A stretch of 46,552 nt of DNA from NCBI RefSeq assembly GCF_025465255.1, contig NZ_JAODNI010000089.1:1-46552 (forward strand), written 5' to 3'. The DNA is from Pseudonocardia sp. Lineage in GTDB: Bacteria > Actinomycetota > Actinomycetes > Mycobacteriales > Pseudonocardiaceae. The notes beneath the pieces are model-generated. The model did not search any database. It worked only from the letters and a program-made list of their open reading frames with translations, and was not told where the DNA came from. Positions 8,370 through 16,350 of this stretch are shown in pieces (position 1 is the first letter of the stretch; each line of letters begins with the position of its first letter). Position numbers and translations under genes: made by a program.

Positions 8370-9071
8370 TCAGAGCCAGCGTGGCAGCGTGGGGCGGCCG
8401 GTTCCCGGGAGACGACCGGTGAGCCAGCCGACGAGATCGGCGGCCGGCGCAGCAACGCGCGTCGCCGCGTCGCCCTTCCCGAGCCGCCACGCACGGGAGC
8501 GGTCGGTGGGGGCCAGTTCGAGCGACGGGCAGTCCTCCTTGGCCGACAGCACGGCGGTGACGTCGTCGAGCAGGAGGTCCAGCACGCCGGTGGGTAGGTC
8601 ATCGACGGCCGCGCCGGCGTTCAGGTCGACGGCGTGCAGCCAGACCTCCCGGATCCGCATCCACGGCACCTCGGAGGCGGGGATCGCCCGGCCGAGCGCG
8701 CTGCGTACCTCGGCCGGCCACTGGAGGTCGCTGAGCTCGGCGAGGGCCTCGTCGAGCGTCGCCGCCGTGCTGGCGAGATCGGCGCGCAGGGTGTCGGCCG
8801 GTTGTCCCGCGGACTCCTCGATCTCGGCGGCCCGCTGCTCCCGGTCTGCGTACATCGGCGTCTCGACGCCGGTGCGCGCCCACGAGGCGAGCCTGGCGAG
8901 GGCCGCGGCGTTGCGGGCGAGGTGCCCGACGACGTGCGCGCGGGTCCATCCGGGCAGGCTGCTGGGTCCGCGCAGGTCGTCATCGGTGAGTTCGTCGATG
9001 ACGGCGAGCATGTGGGCGGTGCCCTCGCGCATCCACGGCAGCGTGGCGTCGAGGTCGTGTCGGGTGGTCAT
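8370..9071 (-). CDS. mycothiol-dependent maleylpyruvate isomerase
   Basis: A 233-residue DinB/MDMPI-type protein predicted to isomerise maleylpyruvate, the ring-cleavage product of gentisate, to fumarylpyruvate with mycothiol as cofactor. The metal-binding triad of the characterised Corynebacterium enzyme (His, Glu, His) is matched by His50 in GWTRAHVVGH and by Glu142 and His146 in REVWLHAVDL. The C-terminal domain follows from about residue 155. The ATG overlaps the upstream ligase stop by 4 bases, so the gene is the last member of the operon and is translationally coupled. It sits with gentisate dioxygenase and a fumarylpyruvate hydrolase. A generic MDMPI-fold thiol transferase is the alternative, but context makes the isomerase role likely. 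Confidence 0.88.
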   Translation of the reverse strand: MTTRHDLDATLPWMREGTAHMLAVIDELTDDDLRGPSSLPGWTRAHVVGHLARNAAALARLASWARTGVETPMYADREQRAAEIEESAGQPADTLRADLASTAATLDEALAELSDLQWPAEVRSALGRAIPASEVPWMRIREVWLHAVDLNAGAAVDDLPTGVLDLLLDDVTAVLSAKEDCPSLELAPTDRSRAWRLGKGDAATRVAAPAADLVGWLTGRLPGTGRPTLPRWL

Positions 9072-10756
9072 GCGGGTGCTCCGGTGGTGAGGCGGTCCGC
9101 GATGTCGGCACGCAGCGCCTTCTTGTCGATCTTGCCGACCTTGGTGGAGACGAGTTCGTCGACCAGGACGAGGTGCTCGGGCAGTTTGAAGCGGGCGACA
9201 CCGATCTGACCCATGGACTCGCGGATCTCCTCGAGGGTGACGGTCGTTCCGGGGCGCGGCACCACGTAGAGGCAAACCCGCTCTCCGAGCTGTGGGTCGG
9301 GCATCGCGATGGCGGCCACCTGGGCCACGGCGGGGAGTCGGTAGACGAGGTTCTCGACCTCTTCGGCGGAGATCTTCTCGCCACCGCGGTTGATCATGTC
9401 CTTGTCGCGGCCCTCCACGATCAGGTTCCCCTCGGGCGTCCGCCGGCAGAGGTCGCCGGAGCGGTACCAGCCGTCCTCGGTGAAGGCGCGGGCGTTCTGC
9501 TCGGCGGCCTTGTAGTAGCCCCGGGGGGTGTAGGGGCCGCGGGTGAGCAGGGAGCCGGGTTCTCCCCCGGGGACGTCGTGGTCGAGCTCGTCGACGAGAC
9601 GGACCTCGTCGTCAGGGCACATCGGCCGGCCCTGGGTGGTGCAGGTGACCTCGTCGAGGTCGTCGAGACGGGTGAAGTTGAGCAGCCCTTCGGCCATCCC
9701 GAAGACCTGCTGCAGCGTGGCGCCGAGGACCGGTTTGACTCGGCGGGCGAGTTCGTCGGCGAGGCGGGCCCCGCCGACCTGCAGCACGCGAAGGGTCTCG
9801 ACGTCGTCGGCGCCGTGCTCGACGGCATGGTCGAGCCACCGCCCGGCCACGGCGGGGACGACGGCGGTGTGCGTGACCCCCTCGGCGGCGATGGTCGCGA
9901 ACGCCCGTGCGGGCTCGGGCGAGGGCAGCGTGACGACCCGGCCGCCTGCAAGCAGGGCACCGAGGATGCCGGGGCAGGCCAGGGGGAAGTTGTGCCCGGC
10001 AGGCAGGCTCACCAAGTACACAGCGTCCGAGCCGACGGCGGCCACTTCGGCGCTGCCGCGGGCGTTGTAGGCGTAGTCGTCGTGCGTGCGCGCGATCAGC
10101 TTCGGCAGCCCGGTCGTACCACCGGAGAGCAGGAAGACCGCAACGTCGCGGCTGCCGATCGGGGCCACGTCGAGCCGAGCACGGTCGGCCTTCGGGTCGT
10201 CACCGAGTCCGCAGAGCGCGCGCAGGTCGATGCCGCCGGGCGCGACCTCCTCGCCGGCGACGAGGACGTGCCAGGGCCCGTCCGTCGCGGAGCGGACGTC
10301 GTCGGCCAGCTCGTGGGCCAGCTCTTGGTGGTCGAAGTCGCGCATCCGGTCCGGGACCGCGATCGCGGTGGCCTCGGAGTGCCGGGCGAGGTAGGCCAGC
10401 TCTGTGCGGCGGTGCGCGGGCAGCGCCATCACCGGGACGATCCCGGCGCGCAGGCACGCCAGGGTGAGCACGACGAACTCCCACCCGTTGCCGAGCTGGA
10501 CGACGATCCGCTCGCCGGGGCTCATACCGATGTCCAGCAACCGGGCGGCGGCGGAGTCGGCGCGGTCGGCGAGCTCGCTGTGGGTCAGCCGGACGCCGGC
10601 CGACGCATCGACCAGGGCCGGCGCGTCGGGGTGGCGGTCGGCGACGTCGCGGAGCAGCGTGCCGAGCGGGATCCCGGCCCAGTAGCCCTTGGCGACATAG
10701 TCGTCGGCCTCGGCGTCGGGCCAGGGCACGGTGTTGTCAGTGACGGGGCTGGGCAT
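9068..10756 (-). CDS. sdgA: salicylyl-AMP/CoA ligase (EntE/DhbE-type aryl adenylating enzyme)
   Basis: A 562-residue ANL-superfamily enzyme that adenylates an aryl acid. The core motif SGGTTGLPK lies near residue 209. GHNFPLACPG near 250 is the hallmark of 2,3-dihydroxybenzoate/salicylate adenylating enzymes, followed by QQVFGMAEGLLNFTRLDD. The hinge motif GRDKDMINRGGEKIS and the C-terminal catalytic lysine motif GKIDKKAL are intact. It resembles siderophore starter enzymes, but no carrier protein or NRPS is nearby. Instead it lies among salicylyl-CoA hydroxylase and gentisate genes, matching the Streptomyces sdg pathway in which salicylate is activated via salicylyl-AMP. The start overlaps the preceding synthetase gene by 20 bases and the stop overlaps the isomerase start. 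The symbol follows that pathway from memory. Confidence 0.85.
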   Translation of the reverse strand: MPSPVTDNTVPWPDAEADDYVAKGYWAGIPLGTLLRDVADRHPDAPALVDASAGVRLTHSELADRADSAAARLLDIGMSPGERIVVQLGNGWEFVVLTLACLRAGIVPVMALPAHRRTELAYLARHSEATAIAVPDRMRDFDHQELAHELADDVRSATDGPWHVLVAGEEVAPGGIDLRALCGLGDDPKADRARLDVAPIGSRDVAVFLLSGGTTGLPKLIARTHDDYAYNARGSAEVAAVGSDAVYLVSLPAGHNFPLACPGILGALLAGGRVVTLPSPEPARAFATIAAEGVTHTAVVPAVAGRWLDHAVEHGADDVETLRVLQVGGARLADELARRVKPVLGATLQQVFGMAEGLLNFTRLDDLDEVTCTTQGRPMCPDDEVRLVDELDHDVPGGEPGSLLTRGPYTPRGYYKAAEQNARAFTEDGWYRSGDLCRRTPEGNLIVEGRDKDMINRGGEKISAEEVENLVYRLPAVAQVAAIAMPDPQLGERVCLYVVPRPGTTVTLEEIRESMGQIGVARFKLPEHLVLVDELVSTKVGKIDKKALRADIADRLTTGAPA

Positions 10757-12851
10757 CGCTGGCCTCCCGGGGGACGTGGCGGGTGAGGACGACGGCGTCG
10801 AGTGCGATCAGACCGGTCGCGGTGAGGCGCAGCGGGTTGACCTCGATCTCATCGAGGTCGGGGTTGGCGACGAGGAGGTCGCCCAGAGCTGCGGCGACGC
10901 GTCCGAGCTCGGTGCTGTCGAGGACGGGTCCGCCGCGCCACCCTTCGAGCATTGCGCGGCCGTTCAGCTCGGCGGGCATCTCGGCCGCTTCGCCCGGGGT
11001 GAGCGGGGCGAGGCGGATCGCGACGTCGGCGAGGGCCTCGGCGGTGGTGCCGCCGAGGCCGAGCAGCAGGATCGGGCCGAAGACCGGGTCGCGCCGGGCT
11101 CCGAGCACGAGGTCGACTCCGGTGGGTGCCATCTTCTCGACCAGGTAGCGGTCGGCCCCGATGGCGGCGAGCCGGTCGAGGGCGGCGTCGAGTTCTGCGG
11201 CGGTGGTGACGCCGAGATGGACGCCGCCGATCTCTGTCTTGTGCAGCACGGTGGCGTCGAGGATCTTGACCGCGACCGGGCCGCCGATCTTCGCGAGGGC
11301 GGCGTGAGCGTCGCCCCGGCCGGCGCAGGCCCGACGCTCGGCGGTGGTGATCCCGAGTCGGTCGAGCACCTGCTTGGCCTGGTCCTCGTCGTAGGAGCCG
11401 CTGACTCCGGTCGGCACACGCCGCGGGCCGGGAACGCGTGATGGCCGGGATCGGGCGCGGGCGTCGCTGAGCAGCGCGGCGATGCCGGCGGCAACGCCGC
11501 GGGGCTCGGTGGCGACGGCGATCCCGGCGTCGAGCAGGGCGCGGCGGCTCCGCACGACGTCGTCGCCGGCGCCGCCGAGGCCCAGCACGATCGGCACGTC
11601 CGGGGTACGCCCGTCCCGGGCGGCCGCGACCAGGTCGACCGCGTCGGGCTCGTGAAGGGCGTACGCGGCGATCACGTCGACCGCGGGATCGGTGGCGACG
11701 GTGCGGAAGATCTGCCCGAGCTCGGGGCCGGGGCGGCCGGTGTCGACCGGATTGCGTTGGAAGGTCAGCGGCGGCAGGAGCGTGGCGAGGGTGTCCTGGG
11801 TGGCCGGGCTCAGTTCGGGAACGCGGGCGCGGCGGCCACGGAGATCGTCGAGCAGGAGCAGGCCTGGACCTGCCTGGGCGGTGACGAGCCCGACCCCGGC
11901 GTCGCGGACGGGCCGCATCCGGGTCACGGACAGTGCGCCGACGGCGTCGACGAGTTCGCGTTCGTCGTCGACGAGGACGGCCCCGGCCTGGGCGAGCGCG
12001 GCGCGTGTGGTGCGCCAGGAGGTGGCCAGCGCGCCGGTGTGGGAGGCGGCGAAGGCGCCGATGTCGTGCTGGCCGACGACCAGGGCGACGACGGGCCGGC
12101 GGGCGGCGAGGCGGGCTACCGAGTTCACGAGGCGGGGGCCGTCGGCGACCGACTCGACGTGCAGGGCGACCGCCCCGGTCTCTGCGTCGCCGGCGAGGTG
12201 ATCGAGTACGTCCGGGGCGGAGACGTCGACGGCGTTGCCGAGCCCGATCGCGAGGCTGATGCCGTGCCCGGCCTCGGTGAGCAGGAACGACAACGCGTGG
12301 TTGACCCCGCCGCTGGCCGCGACGACGGCGACCTTGCCGGGCCGGACCTGGGCGACGCCGGGCACGAAGCTGGCGGTCACCCCGGCGTGCGGGGCCAGGA
12401 ACCCGCTCGTGTTGGGCCCGAGCAGCCGTATCCCCGTCGCGGCGACGACGGCCGCGAGCTCGTCCTGGTACCCGATTCCGGGGCCGCCGGCCTCGGCGAA
12501 ACCGCCACCGCAGACCACCGCAGCGCGGACCCCCGCCCGCGCAGCCTCGGCGAGCACCTCGGGGCAGGCAGCGGCGGGGACGCAGATCATGGCGAGGTCG
12601 ACGGGGCCGTTGTCCGTTGCCGCTTGCACCGACGAGTACATGGTCTCGTCGCGGCCGTTGACCAGGGCGAGGTTCCCACCCTGGGCAGCGAACCCGCTCA
12701 ATGACCGCGCCAGGGCGGCGCCGAGCTTGCCAGGAGTGCGGGAGGCACCGACGACGGCGATGCCCCGCGGTGCGAACAGCCCGGTCAGGCTCCGGTTCGC
12801 CTCCGCGGGCGCGTCCGACGGCGGGCCGGTCCGGGAAACGGTGCCGGTCAT
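10737..12851 (-). CDS. ADP-forming acyl-CoA synthetase (acetate-CoA ligase family)
   Basis: A 704-residue fused alpha-beta NDP-forming acyl-CoA synthetase. The N-terminal CoA-binding Rossmann domain reads FAPRGIAVVGASRTPGKLG (residues 26-44). The succinyl-CoA-ligase-like domains carry GLGNAVDVS (203-211). The phosphohistidine is His271 in ASHTGALATS. The C-terminal ATP-grasp domain contains VAVKILDATVLHKTEIGGV and DEIEVNPLRLT. No acetyltransferase domain is attached. ATG at 12851 overlaps the hydroxylase stop by 4 bases. Within this operon it probably makes or transfers an aryl-CoA thioester, perhaps completing salicylyl-AMP to salicylyl-CoA or acting on a different aromatic acid. The open frame extends to 14783, but that part is a shadow of the neighbouring gene. 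Confidence 0.87.
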   Translation of the reverse strand: MTGTVSRTGPPSDAPAEANRSLTGLFAPRGIAVVGASRTPGKLGAALARSLSGFAAQGGNLALVNGRDETMYSSVQAATDNGPVDLAMICVPAAACPEVLAEAARAGVRAAVVCGGGFAEAGGPGIGYQDELAAVVAATGIRLLGPNTSGFLAPHAGVTASFVPGVAQVRPGKVAVVAASGGVNHALSFLLTEAGHGISLAIGLGNAVDVSAPDVLDHLAGDAETGAVALHVESVADGPRLVNSVARLAARRPVVALVVGQHDIGAFAASHTGALATSWRTTRAALAQAGAVLVDDERELVDAVGALSVTRMRPVRDAGVGLVTAQAGPGLLLLDDLRGRRARVPELSPATQDTLATLLPPLTFQRNPVDTGRPGPELGQIFRTVATDPAVDVIAAYALHEPDAVDLVAAARDGRTPDVPIVLGLGGAGDDVVRSRRALLDAGIAVATEPRGVAAGIAALLSDARARSRPSRVPGPRRVPTGVSGSYDEDQAKQVLDRLGITTAERRACAGRGDAHAALAKIGGPVAVKILDATVLHKTEIGGVHLGVTTAAELDAALDRLAAIGADRYLVEKMAPTGVDLVLGARRDPVFGPILLLGLGGTTAEALADVAIRLAPLTPGEAAEMPAELNGRAMLEGWRGGPVLDSTELGRVAAALGDLLVANPDLDEIEVNPLRLTATGLIALDAVVLTRHVPREASDAQPRH

Positions 12852-14452
12852 GCGGGAACCCCTACGAGTTCGGCGCGCCCGGCAAGCACGGTGGTCAGTG
12901 CCCGGTCGCGGTCGGATTCGGGATCGACGAGCAGGGCGGGCAGCCGGTCGTGCATACGGGCCTGCTCGCAGACCAGCGTCCGGGTCAAGGAGGTGCCCCC
13001 GTAAACGGCGACCAGGACCGGAGCGGCGGTGCCCAGGCCGGCCAGGTCGGTCAGCCGTGCAAAGACCTCCGGCAGACCGGCCTCGCTGTCGGGGGCGGCG
13101 ATGGTCGCGCCCCAGGGGCCTGACTGCGGCTCGTCGGCCAGCGGCAGCGTCTGTGTCTCCTCGGTGCTGCCGAGCACCGCGGTGGGGACGCCCGCAGCGG
13201 TGGCCGACACCGTGACCAGCCGTCCGGGAACCGACCAGCCCGCCCGGTCGAACGGCGTCTCGAGAGGCTCCGCGCCGTGCTCCTCGACCCAACCGCGGTG
13301 GCTGGCGGCCACGAACGCCGGATCGCGCTTGGCCAGCCGGGCGTCGGTGATCGAGCGCGAGAGGAAGTGGTAGGCGAACTGCCAGGGCTCGAACTCGTCG
13401 TGGTACCGCCCGAAGTGCTCCCACCAGGCCAGACTCGGGCGCGCCGAGTTCTGGATCTTCCGCACCGACGGCTGCGCGGCCTCCTCGTACGCGGTGAGTG
13501 CGGCACCGAGGTCGCTGGGAGATCCGGCGACCGCACGGGACAACGCGACTGCGTCCTCCATCGCCATCTTGGTGCCGGACCCCACGGAGAAGTGGGCGGT
13601 GTGGACGGCGTCGCCGAGGAACGCCACCGGCGGGGTGGATGCCTTGCCGGTGCGCAGGGTGTGCCACCGGCGGGTCCGCCGCGTACGGAAGTTGCCCCAC
13701 CGGGAGTTGTTGGTCAGCAGCTGCTTGCCGTCGATCTGGTCGGCGAACAGCTTCTCCAGGTACGTCTTGGTGATCATGTCGCTGGTGCCGGGTGGCTGGG
13801 TGACGTCGAACTCGTCGAGCCCGGCGCGGCGCCAGGACGCCTCGTCGGTCTCGACGATGAACGTCGAGACCTCGTCGGAGATGGGGTAGCCGTGCACCGC
13901 GAACACCCCGTCGGGGCTGCGCTCGTGCACGAAGGTCAGGCCGTCGAACAGGTAGTCCGTGCCGAACCAGATGAACTTCGCCGTCGCAATCTCGACCTCG
14001 ACGCCGAGATCCGCGTCCAGCTGCTCGCGGATCTTCGAGCCGGCGCCGTCCGCGGCCACGACCAGGTCGTAGTCGGCGAGTTCGTCGAGGGTCACCTCGG
14101 TGGAGAAGCGCAGGTCCGCGCCGACGTCCCGGGCCCGGGCCTGCATCAGCGCGAGCAAGGTCCGCCGCACGACCGCGGCCATGCCGTTGCCGCCGCAGCG
14201 GATCCGCTCGCCCTTGAGCCGCACCTCGATCTCGTCCCAGTGCCGGCCGTGCTCGGTCAGCGCCTCCCGCAGCACCGGGTCGGCCTCGTGGATTCCGGCC
14301 AGCGTGCGGTCGGAGAACACCACGCCGAAGCCGAACGTGTCGTCGGCGCGGTTGCGCTCGAACACGGTGACCTCGATCGACGGGTCGGCCCGCCGGATCA
14401 GGGTGGCGAAGAAGAGCCCACCCGGGCCGCCCCCCGCGACGGCGACACGCAT
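12848..14452 (-). CDS. sdgC: salicylyl-CoA 5-hydroxylase (FAD monooxygenase)
   Basis: A 534-residue class A flavoprotein monooxygenase predicted to hydroxylate salicylyl-CoA at C5 to gentisyl-CoA using NAD(P)H and O2. The FAD Rossmann motif AVAGGGPGGLFFATL starts at residue 4, and ERNRADDTFGFGVVFSD matches the aryl-CoA (2-aminobenzoyl-CoA) monooxygenase group. The second FAD motif FLGDAVHTAHFSVGSG is near residue 280. Residues beyond about 400 form an extra domain of roughly 130 residues that I cannot name. It is not the old-yellow-enzyme domain found in aminobenzoyl-CoA monooxygenase/reductase. The ATG at 14452 follows the hydrolase stop by 3 bases. Between a gentisate cluster and two aryl-acid activating enzymes, this assignment is strong. 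Confidence 0.87.
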   Translation of the reverse strand: MRVAVAGGGPGGLFFATLIRRADPSIEVTVFERNRADDTFGFGVVFSDRTLAGIHEADPVLREALTEHGRHWDEIEVRLKGERIRCGGNGMAAVVRRTLLALMQARARDVGADLRFSTEVTLDELADYDLVVAADGAGSKIREQLDADLGVEVEIATAKFIWFGTDYLFDGLTFVHERSPDGVFAVHGYPISDEVSTFIVETDEASWRRAGLDEFDVTQPPGTSDMITKTYLEKLFADQIDGKQLLTNNSRWGNFRTRRTRRWHTLRTGKASTPPVAFLGDAVHTAHFSVGSGTKMAMEDAVALSRAVAGSPSDLGAALTAYEEAAQPSVRKIQNSARPSLAWWEHFGRYHDEFEPWQFAYHFLSRSITDARLAKRDPAFVAASHRGWVEEHGAEPLETPFDRAGWSVPGRLVTVSATAAGVPTAVLGSTEETQTLPLADEPQSGPWGATIAAPDSEAGLPEVFARLTDLAGLGTAAPVLVAVYGGTSLTRTLVCEQARMHDRLPALLVDPESDRDRALTTVLAGRAELVGVPA

Positions 14453-14455
14453 GTC

Positions 14456-15268
14456 TCAGGCCCCCCTGACCATCGTGTTGCGCAGCTCCCCGACGCCCTC
14501 GATCCGGGTCACCAGTTCCGAGCCCTCGGCGAGGTAGCGGGCGGGCTTGCGGGCGTGCCCGACCCCGCCCGGAGTGCCGGTGGCGATGATGTCGCCCGGG
14601 GCCAGCGTGATGATCTGCGAGATGTAGGCGACCAGGGCGACCGGCCCGAACACGAGGTCGGAGGTGTCGGCCTTCTGCACCACGTCGCCGTCGACCTCGC
14701 AGGAGATCTCGCCCGGCTCGGCGGCGGTCACCAGCCACGGGCCGACGGGCGTGCTGCGCTCGAAGGTCTTGCCCTGCAGCCACTGCAGCGAGCGGTTCTG
14801 GAAGTCCCGGGCCGTGACGTCGTTGACCACGGTGTAGCCGGCGATCGCGGCGGCGGCCTGCTCGGGCGTGGCGTGGCGGACCTCGGCGCCGATCACGACG
14901 CCCAGCTCGGCCTCCCAGTCGACCTGTTCCGACCCGGCGGGCAGCTCGACGGGGTCGTACGCACCGACCAGGGCACGCGCGAACTTGGCGAACAGTGCCG
15001 GGTACTCCGGCAGTTCGCGCCCCATCTCCAGGATGTGGCTGCGGTAGTTGAGCCCGACGCAGAAGACCTTCTCGGGGCGCGGGACGAGCGCGGCGTAGTC
15101 CAGGCCGGCAAGCTCGTGGCGCGCTCCCGTCGCGGCCTTCGCGGCCGAGCGCCAGTCCGGGCGAGCCAGGAACTCGCCGAGGTCGGCGGCACCGAGCTCC
15201 ACCGCCGCGTCGTCGTCGACGCGGACGGCGGCGGTTCCGGCACCGGTGCGGATGGTCGCGAGCTTCAC
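14456..15268 (-). CDS. fumarylpyruvate hydrolase (FAH family)
   Basis: A 270-residue fumarylacetoacetate-hydrolase-family enzyme expected to split fumarylpyruvate into fumarate and pyruvate, the last step of the gentisate route. The family fingerprint is present: VFCVGLNYRSHILEMG near residues 68-83, metal ligands Glu119 and Glu121 in DWEAELGVVIG, Asp150 in YTVVNDVTARDFQ, and the closing GDIIATGTPGGVG loop. The GTG at 15268 overlaps the dioxygenase stop by 4 bases (GTGA), which fixes the start and discards a longer upstream frame. Substrate choice rests on operon context because FAH-family sequences alone do not separate fumarylpyruvate from related acyl-pyruvates. Confidence 0.9.
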   Translation of the reverse strand: MKLATIRTGAGTAAVRVDDDAAVELGAADLGEFLARPDWRSAAKAATGARHELAGLDYAALVPRPEKVFCVGLNYRSHILEMGRELPEYPALFAKFARALVGAYDPVELPAGSEQVDWEAELGVVIGAEVRHATPEQAAAAIAGYTVVNDVTARDFQNRSLQWLQGKTFERSTPVGPWLVTAAEPGEISCEVDGDVVQKADTSDLVFGPVALVAYISQIITLAPGDIIATGTPGGVGHARKPARYLAEGSELVTRIEGVGELRNTMVRGA

Positions 15269-16350
15269 GTACGGTCCTCTCGGGCGGTGCGGGCGAGGCC
15301 GAGGGCCTCGAAGACGGGGTCGTCGGAGAATCGGAAGGCGTCGAGGCCGTCGTCGGTGTCGAAGGCCAGGCCCGCCCAGGACGGGACCGCGAACAGGTCG
15401 CCCTTGCCGACCTCGTAGCGCTCCTCGCCGACGGTGACCACGCCGCAGCCCTCGAAGACCTGCCAGACCGAGGAGCCCGCGGTGCGGGTGAGCGCGGTGC
15501 GGGTTCCGGCGCGCAGCCGGTGCATCTCGCAGCGCATCGTCGACAGGCAGTCCCCGGCGGTGGCCGGGTTGGTGAACCGCACGACCGCGTGCCCCGGCTC
15601 GACCACGCCGGGGTGCCCCTCGGCCTCGAGCTCCAGCTGGGCGGTCAGGGCGGCGTCGGTGTGCTTCCACCGGTAGGCCATCAGCGGGGACGCCTTCGGC
15701 GCGGGTGCGCCGACCGGGGTCAGCCCGGGGTGGCCCCAGAGCCGCTCGTTGCGGGAGGTGTCCGGGGTCTCCCGGGTGGCCGGCTCGTCGGGGCCGAACT
15801 CGAAGAACCCGGCGTCGATCTGCCGGACCAGCGGGATGTCCAGGCCGTCGATCCAGGCCATCGGGTGGTCGGTCGTGTTGTGGTGCTCGTGGAAATGCAT
15901 GCCCGGGGTGAGCAGCAGGTCCCCACGGCGCATCGCGACGGGGTCACCCTCCACGTTGGTCCAGACACCCTCGCCCTCGACGACGAACCGGAACGCGGTC
16001 TGGGTGTGCCGGTGGGAAGGCGCCTCCTCGCGAGGGCCGAGGTACTGGATCGCGGCCCACAGCGTGGGGGTGGCGTACGGCGTGCCGGGCATGCCCGGGT
16101 TGGCGAGCGCGATGGCGCGGCGCTCCCCGCCCCGTCCGACCGGGACCAGCTCGCCGGCCCGCTCGGCCAGCGGCAGCAGCGTCGACCAGCGCCACAGCAT
16201 CGGCACGGAGTCCGGACGCGGGCTGGTGGGCATCAGGCCACCGATCTGCGTCCACAGCGGCTTCATGTGCGCGGCGTCGAACGCCGCGTACAGCTCGTCG
16301 AGCCGGGTCTGCTCCTCCGGGGTGATCTCCGGTGACCGGGTGGAAGTCAT
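15265..16350 (-). CDS. sdgD: gentisate 1,2-dioxygenase
   Basis: A 361-residue bicupin ring-cleavage dioxygenase that opens gentisate (2,5-dihydroxybenzoate) to maleylpyruvate with O2 and Fe(II). The first cupin contains SHRHTQTAFRFVVEGEG (His113, His115) and GMHFHEHHN (His152, His154, His156), the expected iron ligands. A second, degenerate cupin follows (SSVWQVFEGCGVVTVG, then GDLFAVPSWAG). N-terminal residues PLWTQIGGLMP are also typical of the family. Start ATG overlaps the transporter stop by 4 bases and the stop overlaps the hydrolase GTG. The symbol follows the Streptomyces sdg naming from memory. Confidence 0.93.
   Translation of the reverse strand: MTSTRSPEITPEEQTRLDELYAAFDAAHMKPLWTQIGGLMPTSPRPDSVPMLWRWSTLLPLAERAGELVPVGRGGERRAIALANPGMPGTPYATPTLWAAIQYLGPREEAPSHRHTQTAFRFVVEGEGVWTNVEGDPVAMRRGDLLLTPGMHFHEHHNTTDHPMAWIDGLDIPLVRQIDAGFFEFGPDEPATRETPDTSRNERLWGHPGLTPVGAPAPKASPLMAYRWKHTDAALTAQLELEAEGHPGVVEPGHAVVRFTNPATAGDCLSTMRCEMHRLRAGTRTALTRTAGSSVWQVFEGCGVVTVGEERYEVGKGDLFAVPSWAGLAFDTDDGLDAFRFSDDPVFEALGLARTAREDRT

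Noticed and set aside
7863..8597. 244-codon plus-strand frame
   Set aside because: Mixed composition, no motif, and it runs into the antisense of the maleylpyruvate isomerase gene and through its terminator.
9068..10756. EntE-type ligase considered as part of a siderophore NRPS cluster
   Set aside because: There is no carrier protein, condensation domain, isochorismate enzyme or siderophore transporter. All neighbours belong to gentisate degradation.
12852..14783. N-terminal extension of the ADP-forming synthetase frame
   Set aside because: It lies over the hydroxylase gene, is Arg-rich, and the family sequence begins only at the ATG at 12851.
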